From positions 1 to 9,321 of the forward strand of contig CANQKU010000038.1 in the NCBI GenBank assembly GCA_947624535.1: 9,321 nt of DNA, given 5' to 3'. A model generated the notes under the pieces. It had not been told where the DNA came from. It ran no database searches and was given only the letters and a program-made list of their open reading frames with translations. Source of the DNA: an uncultured Bacilli bacterium (GTDB taxonomy: Bacteria > Bacillota_I > Bacilli_A > RF39 > UBA660). Both the position numbers and the translations under genes were made by a program. How positions within the stretch are numbered: position 1 is the first letter of the stretch; the number at the start of each line of letters is the position of its first letter. Positions 1-5,331 of the stretch are shown one piece after another.

Positions 1-103
1 AGAAACATAAATACTATTATAAACATACTTATTGCAGTTTTTCTAAATAAAGCGGAATTCCAAATAAAAATTAGCGTGCATTTAATTTGTTTCTAAAAAT
101 TAG

Positions 104-131
104 TTGTATATCTACTATTTTATGGTATAAT
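104..131 (+). promoter_or_regulatory. Promoter of the pilC-pilD operon
   Basis: TATAAT at 126-131 is preceded by TG at 123-124, giving an extended -10 (TGGTATAAT). A TTGTAT -35 lies at 104-109 with a 16-nt spacer. It sits about 40 nt upstream of the pilC start. The region 1-103 shows no convincing gene. Confidence 0.65.
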
Positions 132-167
132 TGATAATAGAGTAGACTAAGAAGGGATTGAGATACT

Positions 168-1631
168 ATGGAGACAGTAATGAAACCATTTATTATGATT
201 TATCATATCGTCAGTAAAGTATTAAGTTTTCCTTCTAAGTTGATAAAAAAATCAAGTAGCGAAGTAGAAGAAAAAATAGAAAATAAAAAATTAGAAAAAA
301 GTAGGCAACAAAGTATTGTAAAAAATGAAGTTAAAAAAGAACAAGGCCAAGAACAAGAAAAAAAAGTTATAGATAACTTTTCAGGTTTAGCACCAGATGA
401 TGCTAAAAAACAAGAAGATAAACAACTTATTACTTATAGATATACAGTTTTAAATAGTAATAAGAAAAAAGTTACTGGTATTTTTGATGCTGAAAGTGAA
501 AGTGACGTTAAAGGCTTTTTAACAACAGAGGGTTATGAAGTTTTAAAAGTTGAAGTTAAAAAGCCATATGACATTGAACTAGGTGGTAATGGAAAAATTA
601 AAGTTGGAGCTTTAGCTTTTTCACTTACTCAATTATCTACCTATATAAAAGCAGGTATTCCATTAGTTGATGCGGTTAGAATTTTGTCAAAACAAGCTGT
701 TAAACCAAATGAAAAAAGAGCTTATGAACGTTTAGTTTATGACTTATTAAAGGGTGAAAACTTATCTGATGCTATGTCAAAACAACAAAATAAATTCCCA
801 AAATTATTAATTAATATGATAAAAACTGCTGAAATGACAGGTGACTTACCAACAATATTAGATGATATGGCTGACTATTATACTTCTATGGAACAAACTA
901 GAAAACAAATGGTAAGTGCTATGACATATCCAGTTGTTGTTTTATTTTTAGCAATTGGGGTATTGATCTTTATGTTAATCTATCTAGTTCCTCAATTTGT
1001 TCAAATGTTTGAAAGTCAAGATGCTGAATTACCTGGTATTACCTTATTCATAATTGGAGCGAGTGACTTTTTAAAAGCCAATTATCTTTGGATTATTTTA
1101 GCAGTTGGAGGAACAATTGGAGTCTTTGTTTATTTATATAAAAATATTATTTCTTTTAGAATGAGTGTTCAAAAATTATTGATGCATCTTCCAGTATTTG
1201 GAAATATAATTATTTATAATGAGGTAGCTAATTTTACTAAGACATTTGCATCACTTTTAAATCATGGAGTTTTTATTACTGATAGTATGGAGATTTTATC
1301 AAGAATTACGAATAATGAAGTTTATAAAAAAATTATTTCTAAAACCTTAGATAATTTAGGAAAGGGAGATTCGATATCTAAAGCATTTAAAGGGGAATGG
1401 GCATTTCCCGTTGTTGCTTATGAAATGTTAGTAACAGGAGAAAACACTGGTCAATTAGGTTTAATGATGGAAAAAGTAGCAACTCACTTTCAAAGTCTAC
1501 ATAAAAGTTTAATTAATCAGATTAAAAGTTTAATAGAACCAATGATGATTATTGCCTTAGCTGTTATTGTTGGTGTAATTTTACTATCTATTATTGTGCC
1601 AATGTTTGATATTTATGGAAAGATACAATAG
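168..1631 (+). CDS. pilC: Type IV pilus / type II secretion inner-membrane platform protein (PilC, T2SS F family)
   Basis: A 487-residue polytopic inner-membrane protein of the GspF/PilC family, which forms the membrane platform on which the assembly ATPase acts to extrude pilin subunits. Two T2SSF repeats are visible: residues about 147-275 (with GIPLVDAV, the P..L..M...E.TG motif near 211-225 and AMTYPVVV) and about 352-480 (with LLNHGVFITDSMEIL, a matching P..........TGENTGQL motif at 414-430 and IEPMMII). Transmembrane segments lie near 256-276, 305-324 and 458-479. Residues 26-88 form a Lys/Glu/Gln-rich, probably disordered linker that is longer than usual, followed by a small domain (89-132) with the FDAES..DV...L...GYEVL pattern typical of this family's N-terminus. 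AGAAGGGA at 149-156 precedes the ATG, with a rather long spacing of 11 nt. The stop codon is immediately followed by pilD, so the two are co-transcribed. No PilB ATPase gene is seen in the window. Confidence 0.93.
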   Translation: METVMKPFIMIYHIVSKVLSFPSKLIKKSSSEVEEKIENKKLEKSRQQSIVKNEVKKEQGQEQEKKVIDNFSGLAPDDAKKQEDKQLITYRYTVLNSNKKKVTGIFDAESESDVKGFLTTEGYEVLKVEVKKPYDIELGGNGKIKVGALAFSLTQLSTYIKAGIPLVDAVRILSKQAVKPNEKRAYERLVYDLLKGENLSDAMSKQQNKFPKLLINMIKTAEMTGDLPTILDDMADYYTSMEQTRKQMVSAMTYPVVVLFLAIGVLIFMLIYLVPQFVQMFESQDAELPGITLFIIGASDFLKANYLWIILAVGGTIGVFVYLYKNIISFRMSVQKLLMHLPVFGNIIIYNEVANFTKTFASLLNHGVFITDSMEILSRITNNEVYKKIISKTLDNLGKGDSISKAFKGEWAFPVVAYEMLVTGENTGQLGLMMEKVATHFQSLHKSLINQIKSLIEPMMIIALAVIVGVILLSIIVPMFDIYGKIQ

Positions 1632-1640
1632 GTGAAGATG

Positions 1641-2405
1641 ATGAGTATTTTATATTTAGTATTATTCTTTATTCTAGGATTATATATGGGTTCTTTTTAT
1701 ACAGTTGTTGGATTAAGATTACCTAAACATGAGCCATTTATTATTTCACGTTCTAAATGTGATCATTGCTCTCATACTTTATCTTTACTTGAAATGGTAC
1801 CAATCATATCTTATTTATGCTTAAGAGGACGCTGTGCTCATTGTAAGAAAAAAATCGATTCACTTTCTACTTATATTGAATTTTTTACAGGAATTTTATT
1901 TGCTGTATCATACTATAGCTTTGGTCTATCTTTTGAACTTATTTTAGCAATTGGAATTATCTCTTTATTAGTAATTGTTATAGTAAGTGACTTAACTTAT
2001 TTAATTATTCCTGATGAAATATTAATTTTTTTTAGTATTTACTTTATCATATGTCAGTTTGCTTTATCAGGGATAGTAGGAGTCTTATATCATATTCTAG
2101 TTGGCATTTTTTTATTTATCATCATGTATGCTATTATGGCATTAGGTAATAAAATGTTTAAAAGAGAAAGTATGGGTGGAGGAGATGTCAAAATGATGTT
2201 TCTATTTGGATTAGTTCTAGATCCACTTCTTGGAACTCTTACAATCTTTTTAGGTAGCTTATTTGCACTACCTATGGCAGTAGCTCTATATACTAAAAAA
2301 CAAGAAAAAGTAATCCCATTTGGACCATTCCTATTAATAGCTTTTGCATTTATTTTCTTTATGAAAATATCATCACAAGACGTAATTCACTTTTTGGGAT
2401 TTTAA
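1641..2405 (+). CDS. pilD: Prepilin peptidase / N-methyltransferase (type IV leader peptidase)
   Basis: A membrane aspartyl protease that cleaves the short leader of type IV prepilins after Gly and usually methylates the new N-terminal Phe (ComC/PilD family). The cytosolic zinc-binding N-terminal region has both Cys pairs (CDHC and CAHC). The two catalytic aspartates are visible: one in SDLTYLIIPDE and one in GGGDVKMM, the GxGD motif. Seven or eight hydrophobic segments cover the rest. Length is normal for the family. I place the start at the ATG at 1641, because AGGTGA at 1630-1635, overlapping the pilC stop, is 5 nt upstream. A GTG at 1632 directly after the pilC stop, or the ATG at 1638, would give 257 or 255 residues but have poorer ribosome binding site spacing. 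It is translationally coupled to pilC. The likely substrate in this window is the pilin-like protein at 8470-9132 (inference). Confidence 0.93.
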   Translation: MSILYLVLFFILGLYMGSFYTVVGLRLPKHEPFIISRSKCDHCSHTLSLLEMVPIISYLCLRGRCAHCKKKIDSLSTYIEFFTGILFAVSYYSFGLSFELILAIGIISLLVIVIVSDLTYLIIPDEILIFFSIYFIICQFALSGIVGVLYHILVGIFLFIIMYAIMALGNKMFKRESMGGGDVKMMFLFGLVLDPLLGTLTIFLGSLFALPMAVALYTKKQEKVIPFGPFLLIAFAFIFFMKISSQDVIHFLGF

Positions 2406-2460
2406 TTTATCTCTTTCTTTTTTTTTCTATTTCGTTTATTATATAGTAAAGGTGATATTC

Positions 2461-3765
2461 ATGAAGAAAAATTTAACTATATTACCAGCTGATACTTATA
2501 CAGTAGTAAATAAAACTATTATTAATAGTAATGATAGAAAACTAATTACAATGTTATATCAGCCAATTATAGGTTATACAGCAGTAAGTTTATATTTTAC
2601 TTTTATTGATGACTTAGATAAATTAGAAATCTTAAGTGATGACTTAACTCATCATCATTTAATGGCTACAATGCAACTTAGTCTAGAACGTATTGTAACT
2701 GCTAGAGAAAAATTAGAAGCAGTTGGTCTTTTAAAAACTTATTTCAAAAAGTCCAATATTAATCACTATGTATATTTATTATATTCTCCTATTTCTGCTA
2801 GTGAATTTTTTAATCATCCTATTTTAAATGTAGTTTTATATAATAATTTAGGTAAACAAGAATATGATAAATTAATTGACTATTATAAAATACCTAGATT
2901 AAATTTAAAAGATTATGAAGATATTACTTCTTCATTTAATGAGGTATTCACCTCAGTTGCAGGAAAGAGTATAGAGCTTCATGAAGATATTGTTAGTAAA
3001 AATAGTAGTAATTTAGTTCTTAATCAGTCAATAGACTTTAATTTATTAATTTCTTCGATACCAAAAGATATGGTAAATGAGCGTTGTTTTACAATGGAAG
3101 TCAAAAATTTAATCAATGCTTTAGCTTATACTTATCATCTTGATGATGCTGTTATGGTAACACTGGTAAGAGATGCTATTAATGAAAGAGGACTTATTGA
3201 TAAGACCTTATTAAGAAAAAGTTGTAGGAATTATTATCAGTTTGAAGAGGGAGGTAGACTACCAACTTTAATTTATAATAAACAGCCAGATTATTTGAAA
3301 AAACCTACTGGTGATAATAGTAAATGGGCTAAGATGGTATATGCTTTTGAAAATATTTCACCATACGAATATTTACGTGCTAAATATAAGGGAGCTGAAC
3401 CTACTAGTAGAGATTTAAAATTAGTAGAGAACTTATTAATTGATCAAAAACTTTCACCTGGAGTTGTAAATGTATTACTTGCTTATGTTTTAAAAATTAA
3501 TAATCAAAAGTTAAATAAAAATTATATTGAAACAATAGTTGGACAGTGGCGTCGTCTTAATATTGAAACTGTAGAAGATGCGATGAGAATTACTGAAAAA
3601 GAACATAAGAAAATGAAAAAAATGATATCTAAAGAAAAAACTTATCCTAAAAATACTTCACAAAAAGAGGTGTTACCTGCTTGGTTTAATAAGGAATTAG
3701 ATAAGAAAGAGCCAACGCCAGAAGAGATGGATGAATTAAATAAAATTATTGAAGAATTAGTGTAG
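2461..3765 (+). CDS. dnaB: Replication initiation and membrane attachment protein DnaB (Bacilli type, DnaD fold)
   Basis: A homologue of the Bacillus DnaB/DnaD-like primosomal protein, which acts at oriC and in restart primosomes to help load the replicative helicase; it is unrelated to the E. coli helicase of the same name. The N-terminal domain (residues about 5-165) carries the family's LYQPIIGYTAVSLY signature near 33-46. The C-terminal DnaB_2/DnaD domain (about 300-385) ends in the hallmark YxxxIxxxW motif, here YIETIVGQW at 355-363. A terminal LPAWF motif and an acidic tail are also typical. The ATG at 2461 is chosen because AAAGGTGA at 2448-2455 is 5 nt upstream; the in-frame GTG at 2452 lies inside that ribosome binding site. 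It follows pilD by 55 nt with no clear terminator, so read-through from the pilus operon is possible. The usual partner dnaI (helicase loader) does not follow it. Confidence 0.9.
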   Translation: MKKNLTILPADTYTVVNKTIINSNDRKLITMLYQPIIGYTAVSLYFTFIDDLDKLEILSDDLTHHHLMATMQLSLERIVTAREKLEAVGLLKTYFKKSNINHYVYLLYSPISASEFFNHPILNVVLYNNLGKQEYDKLIDYYKIPRLNLKDYEDITSSFNEVFTSVAGKSIELHEDIVSKNSSNLVLNQSIDFNLLISSIPKDMVNERCFTMEVKNLINALAYTYHLDDAVMVTLVRDAINERGLIDKTLLRKSCRNYYQFEEGGRLPTLIYNKQPDYLKKPTGDNSKWAKMVYAFENISPYEYLRAKYKGAEPTSRDLKLVENLLIDQKLSPGVVNVLLAYVLKINNQKLNKNYIETIVGQWRRLNIETVEDAMRITEKEHKKMKKMISKEKTYPKNTSQKEVLPAWFNKELDKKEPTPEEMDELNKIIEELV

Positions 3766-3788
3766 GTAACTATTGTCAAAAAATGTCA

Positions 3789-3821
3789 AAAATAATTATT
3801 AGTAACATAGTTTATTATTTT
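3789..3821 (+). terminator. Possible weak A/T-only terminator after dnaB
   Basis: AAAATAAT at 3789-3796 pairs with ATTATTTT at 3814-3821 around a 17-nt loop. The stem has no G-C pair, so termination strength is doubtful. It is nevertheless the only hairpin seen in the roughly 190-nt gap between dnaB and the next gene. Confidence 0.3.
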
Positions 3822-3884
3822 GAATATACTATGAATAGGGAGTTTGTATCCAAATTTTGCTAATTATTACGAAATCCATTTTTC

Positions 3885-3913
3885 TTGCCAAATACCATAT
3901 GGTATGATATGAT
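3885..3913 (+). promoter_or_regulatory. Promoter of the HD-domain gene with a 14-bp palindrome in the spacer
   Basis: TTGCCA (3885-3890) and TATGAT (3908-3913) are separated by exactly 17 nt. The spacer contains a perfect palindrome, ATACCATATGGTAT (3892-3905), positioned where a dimeric repressor or activator would contact RNA polymerase. A second, looser inverted pair (AAATTTTGCTA near 3851-3862 and TAGCAAAAATT at 3921-3931) flanks the promoter. An operator function is inferred. Confidence 0.6.
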
Positions 3914-3958
3914 TATAAGGTAGCAAAAATTAGATGTAAATAAAGGGTGAAGGATTTA

Positions 3959-4462
3959 ATGATAAATAGATTACACTATAATGAGGAATTTCAAAATATT
4001 ATCCTACCAATATTAAATAATAATGAGTTTATGAAAACTAAAAAACAAGCTCATCATGGAATTAATAGATTTGAACATTTAATAAGAGTTTCTTATTATT
4101 CATATTGGATTACTAAGTTATTAAGACTAAATTATAAAGAAACAACAAGAGCAGCACTACTACATGACTTTTTCCTAAATGAAACAAAAAATGACTCTTC
4201 TTTTAAAGCCTTACAAAATCATCCAAATTATGCTTTGGAAAATGCTAAAAAGTATTATGATTTAACGGATAGAGAAGAAGATATTATAAAAACCCATATG
4301 TTTCCTGTAACACTAACACCTCCTAGATATTTAGAAAGTTGGATTGTAGATATTGTAGATGATATCGCAGGAATTTATGAAAAATATAAAAGTAGTTGTA
4401 AACAAGTAAAAGCAGCTGCAACGTTTTTGATGATATTCTTTATAAATTTTATACAAAAATAG
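3959..4462 (+). CDS. HD-domain protein, putative metal-dependent phosphohydrolase
   Basis: A small cytosolic protein (167 residues from this start) with an HD-superfamily fold. The candidate metal ligands are present in order: HHG and EH near residues 32-40, the HD doublet in LLHDFF at 69-70, a His in NHPNYA at 88, a His in IIKTHMFP at 113, and Asp residues in VDIVDDI at 131-135. Such proteins hydrolyse phosphomonoesters or nucleotides; the substrate cannot be told from sequence. The start is placed at the ATG at 3959, with GAAGGA at 3949-3954. A GTG at 3947 in the same frame would sit on top of the ribosome binding site. It is a single-gene unit: its own promoter carries a palindromic operator candidate and a hairpin terminator overlaps its stop codon. 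The hydrophobic C-terminus (about 152-167) may pack on the fold or be a membrane contact. Confidence 0.75.
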   Translation: MINRLHYNEEFQNIILPILNNNEFMKTKKQAHHGINRFEHLIRVSYYSYWITKLLRLNYKETTRAALLHDFFLNETKNDSSFKALQNHPNYALENAKKYYDLTDREEDIIKTHMFPVTLTPPRYLESWIVDIVDDIAGIYEKYKSSCKQVKAAATFLMIFFINFIQK

Positions 4463-4493
4463 GCTATTAGTATGGTCTATTTCTTTTGTTTTA
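4457..4493 (+). terminator. Intrinsic terminator of the HD-domain gene
   Basis: AAATAGGC (4457-4464) pairs with GTCTATTT (4475-4482; one G-T pair) around a 10-nt loop. A T-rich tail follows (CTTTTGTTTTA from 4483). The stem includes the TAG stop codon of the HD gene. Confidence 0.65.
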
Positions 4494-4502
4494 TGTTATA
4501 CT
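4494..4502 (+). promoter_or_regulatory. Extended -10 promoter of tRNA-Arg
   Basis: TGTTATACT at 4494-4502 is an extended -10 element 15 nt upstream of the tRNA 5' end. No good -35 is seen at the expected place, which lies in the preceding terminator stem. Confidence 0.55.
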
Positions 4503-4516
4503 AGTAATGCCATTAT

Positions 4517-4593
4517 GTCCTTGTAACTCAGTTGGATAGAGTATCCCTCTCCTAAAGGGAAAGCCGGCAGTTCGAATCTGCCCAAGGACACCA
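4517..4593 (+). tRNA. tRNA-Arg (anticodon CCT)
   Basis: A complete cloverleaf. The acceptor stem GTCCTTG (4517-4523) pairs with CAAGGAC (4583-4589), followed by discriminator A and an encoded CCA (4591-4593). The D stem is ACTC/GAGT. The anticodon stem TCCCT/AGGGA carries the loop CTCCTAA, whose anticodon CCT reads AGG. The T stem is GGCAG/CTGCC with the loop TTCGAAT. All stems pair perfectly. Confidence 0.97.
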
Positions 4594-4605
4594 TGTAGAT
4601 ACAAA

Positions 4606-4623
4606 ACTCGAAAAAATTCGAGT
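4606..4623. other. Perfect 7-bp hairpin just after the tRNA
   Basis: ACTCGAA (4606-4612) and TTCGAGT (4617-4623) form a perfect stem with an AAAA loop. On the plus strand no T-run follows, so it is not a classic terminator for the tRNA. On the minus strand it is followed by TTTT, so it could be a backup terminator for leftward transcription from the toxin 1 promoter. Confidence 0.4.
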
Positions 4624-4640
4624 AAGAATAGAAAAATGTA

Positions 4641-4702
4641 CTTGATGAAAGTACGTTTTTATGTTATGATGAATACGTCAAGGGTACCTTGCATAAAATA
4701 AA
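4641..4702 (+). repeat. Direct repeat, copy 1: antitoxin promoter and RNA 5' end
   Basis: This stretch aligns without gaps to 5029-5090 at 56 of 62 positions; 4655-4702 matches at 47 of 48. The repeat covers the promoter and the first ~25 nt of the antitoxin RNA, then similarity stops abruptly. Confidence 0.9.
4642..4670 (+). promoter_or_regulatory. Promoter of antitoxin RNA 1
   Basis: TTGATG (4642-4647) and TATGAT (4665-4670) are separated by exactly 17 nt. The predicted transcription start is around 4675-4677. Confidence 0.8.
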
Positions 4703-4740
4703 TTAGGGAAGACTTAACTTCGCTAAGTTGAGTACTTACC
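4693..4740 (-). terminator. Predicted terminator of toxin 1 mRNA (minus strand)
   Basis: Read on the minus strand, ACTCAACTT-AGCG-AAGTTAAGT forms a 9-bp stem extended by GGTAAG/CTTCCC with one bulge and one mismatch. A T-rich tail follows (TAATTTATTTTATG). The tail is interrupted by A residues, so the end point is approximate. Confidence 0.5.
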
Positions 4741-4752
4741 AATGATTGGTAT

Positions 4753-4788
4753 GCACTTAATCTATGCTAGATTGAGTGCTATTTCTTT
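4753..4788 (+). terminator. Terminator of antitoxin RNA 1
   Basis: GCACTTAATC (4753-4762) pairs with GATTGAGTGC (4770-4779; one G-T pair) around a 7-nt loop, followed by TATTTCTTT. It overlaps the stop codon of toxin 1 on the other strand. Confidence 0.75.
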
Positions 4789-4868
4789 ATGCATAGTATC
4801 ATTATAGATGCTACTAATAAAATGATAATTAATATTAGAAATGAGATTAATAAATCTTTTTTCTTCAT
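4779..4868 (-). CDS. Putative small hydrophobic type I toxin peptide 1
   Basis: A 29-residue peptide: a basic N-terminus (MKKKD), one continuous hydrophobic stretch of about 21 residues rich in Leu and Ile (roughly 6-26), and a CIKK end. This is the build of type I toxins that insert into the cytoplasmic membrane, but I do not recognise a named family. Reality as a gene is supported by a very strong ribosome binding site (AGGAAGGAGG at 4881-4890, 12 nt before the ATG), by an extended -10 promoter upstream, and above all by a second, sequence-divergent module of identical design at 5029-5340. The leader is about 60 nt and the mRNA about 237 nt, overlapping antitoxin RNA 1 at its 3' end. A small membrane peptide with another role, such as regulation of a membrane protein, is the alternative. 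Confidence 0.7.
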   Translation of the reverse strand: MKKKDLLISFLILIIILLVASIMILCIKK

Positions 4869-4935
4869 AAATATATCAAGCCTCCTTCCTAAAAGAAAGT
4901 TGGCAAGCACTCAACAATTAAGTTTCCCTGTAAAC

Positions 4936-4964
4936 ATTATACCAAACATTTGTTTTTAGTACAA
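4936..4964 (-). promoter_or_regulatory. Promoter of toxin 1 (minus strand)
   Basis: On the minus strand TTGTAC (4959-4964) and TATAAT (4936-4941) are 17 nt apart, with TGG before the -10, making TGGTATAAT an extended -10. The predicted start is near 4929, where the long-range inverted repeat begins. Confidence 0.8.
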
Positions 4965-5028
4965 GAGAAAATGTATAAATGTTTATATTAAAGCTATATT
5001 TGTTGATTTGAAAAATATAGAAAACTTG

Positions 5029-5090
5029 CTTGATAAAGTCATGTTTTTATGTTATGATGAATACGTCAAGGATACCTTGCATAAAATAAA
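5029..5090 (+). repeat. Direct repeat, copy 2: antitoxin promoter and RNA 5' end
   Basis: This is the second copy of 4641-4702. Only one of the last 48 positions differs, in the loop of the 5' hairpin (GTA versus ATA). Such tight conservation next to divergent flanks suggests selection or recent homogenisation of the promoter and 5' hairpin. Confidence 0.9.
5030..5058 (+). promoter_or_regulatory. Promoter of antitoxin RNA 2
   Basis: TTGATA (5030-5035) and TATGAT (5053-5058) are separated by 17 nt. The predicted start is near 5063-5065. Confidence 0.8.
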
Positions 5091-5127
5091 AAAGGATACA
5101 TTTGATTGCCTGAATCAGATGTTATCC
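5088..5127 (-). terminator. Terminator of toxin 2 mRNA (minus strand)
   Basis: Read on the minus strand, GGATAACATCTGATT and AATCAAATGTATCC form a long imperfect stem with loop CAGGC, followed directly by TTTTTT (plus-strand A-run 5088-5093). It lies inside antitoxin RNA 2. Confidence 0.8.
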
Positions 5128-5138
5128 CTTATGGATTG

Positions 5139-5175
5139 CATCTGAAATCAACGATTGTTGAAATCAGATGTTTTT
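5139..5175 (+). terminator. Terminator of antitoxin RNA 2
   Basis: CATCTGA (5139-5145) pairs perfectly with TCAGATG (5164-5170), with an inner TCAAC-GATT-GTTGA stem, followed by TTTTT (5171-5175). Confidence 0.85.
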
Positions 5176-5176
5176 G

Positions 5177-5254
5177 CTATTTTAGAAGTAAAATAATTAC
5201 GACTAAGAATAGGAGCAATATTATAATAAATTGAGAAAATTCTCTTTTCGTCAT
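5177..5254 (-). CDS. Putative small hydrophobic type I toxin peptide 2
   Basis: A 25-residue peptide with a charged and polar start (MTKREFSQ), then 16 consecutive hydrophobic residues (Ile, Leu, Val, Phe) and a single terminal Lys. It has the same plan as the peptide at 4779-4868 but little residue identity. AGAGGTGG at about 5263-5270 lies roughly 8-9 nt before the ATG. The predicted mRNA starts near 5325 and ends near 5088 (about 238 nt), facing antitoxin RNA 2. I infer a membrane-acting type I toxin silenced by that RNA; no family name is claimed, and a non-toxic small membrane protein is possible. Confidence 0.7.
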   Translation of the reverse strand: MTKREFSQFIIILLLFLVVIILLLK

Positions 5255-5331
5255 AAATACCACCACCTCTCTTTTATCTTTAGATAAATGAAAGGGAAAG
5301 CACCTGATATATTTCAAATGTATCCATGAGC

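Larger units (their letters stand above)
4677..4788 (+). ncRNA. Putative type I antitoxin RNA 1
   Basis: A predicted RNA of about 111 nt, bounded by a good promoter and an intrinsic terminator and with no open reading frame of interest. Its 5' end folds into the small hairpin CAAGG-GTA-CCTTG (4680-4692, approximately). The middle forms a 9-bp stem, ACTTAACTT/AAGTTGAGT (4712-4720/4725-4733), and the 3' end is the terminator. Because the toxin gene on the opposite strand is transcribed towards it, its last ~95 nt would be perfectly complementary to the 3' end of the toxin 1 mRNA, as in the txpA/RatA and bsrG/SR4 type I systems of Bacillus. The 5' segment TCAAG...CCTT also resembles the complement of the toxin 1 ribosome binding site (AAGGAGGCTTGA). 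The ends are predicted, not measured. Confidence 0.65.
4705..4929. repeat. Long-range inverted repeat spanning toxin 1 (mRNA 5' end to 3' end)
   Basis: Arm A is 4705-4740 and arm B is the minus strand of 4902-4929. Both read AGGGAA..ACTTAA...GTTGAGT.CTT.CC in their own direction. In toxin 1 mRNA the arms would pair 5' to 3', giving 6, 6 and then 14 consecutive pairs including G-U pairs. Arm B starts at the predicted first nucleotide of the mRNA and arm A is its terminator stem. Confidence 0.8.
5065..5175 (+). ncRNA. Putative type I antitoxin RNA 2
   Basis: A predicted RNA of about 111 nt, the same length as antitoxin RNA 1. It starts with the conserved 5' hairpin CAAGG-ATA-CCTTG, continues with a long imperfect hairpin at 5094-5127 (GGATACAT.TGATT pairing with AATC.GATGTTATCC) and ends in a strong terminator whose T-run abuts the toxin 2 stop codon. 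Its last ~88 nt are antisense to the 3' end of toxin 2 mRNA. The body shares no obvious sequence with antitoxin RNA 1 beyond the first ~25 nt, so each RNA should be specific to its own toxin. The ends are predicted from promoter and terminator only. Confidence 0.68.
5094..5325. repeat. Long-range inverted repeat spanning toxin 2 (mRNA 5' end to 3' end)
   Basis: Arm A is 5094-5130 and arm B is the minus strand of 5292-5325. Both read GGATACATTTGA....ATCAG.TG.T.TCCCTT in their own direction. In toxin 2 mRNA they would pair as 12 consecutive base pairs plus 15 of 17 further positions. Arm B begins at the predicted mRNA 5' end and arm A ends at the terminator T-run. The sequence is unrelated to the equivalent repeat of module 1. 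Confidence 0.82.

Noticed and set aside
1..96. Short open frames at the left edge: plus frame 1 is open to a stop at 94-96, and a minus-strand frame is open through the edge
   Set aside because: Neither has a recognisable product or ribosome binding site, and about 30 codons at the edge of AT-rich DNA is not enough to call a partial gene.
3766..3788. Repeated TGTCAAAAA units after dnaB
   Set aside because: Only two short copies (TTGTCAAAAAATGTCAAAAA); expected by chance in this composition and no CRISPR-like periodicity.
3820..3890. A 15-codon minus-strand peptide upstream of the HD gene as a possible third small toxin
   Set aside because: The peptide is not hydrophobic enough, lacks a ribosome binding site and has no facing RNA with promoter and terminator like the two accepted modules.
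4779..4868. Reading the small hydrophobic peptides as phage holins or as chance ORFs
   Set aside because: No phage genes surround them, and two independent copies with promoter, ribosome binding site and a facing terminator-bounded RNA make chance unlikely; a type I toxin-antitoxin reading explains more of the structure.
4994..5020. CTATATTT...AAATATAG hairpin between the two toxin-antitoxin-like modules
   Set aside because: An 8-bp stem of nearly only A/T with no clean T-run on either strand; too weak to call a terminator.
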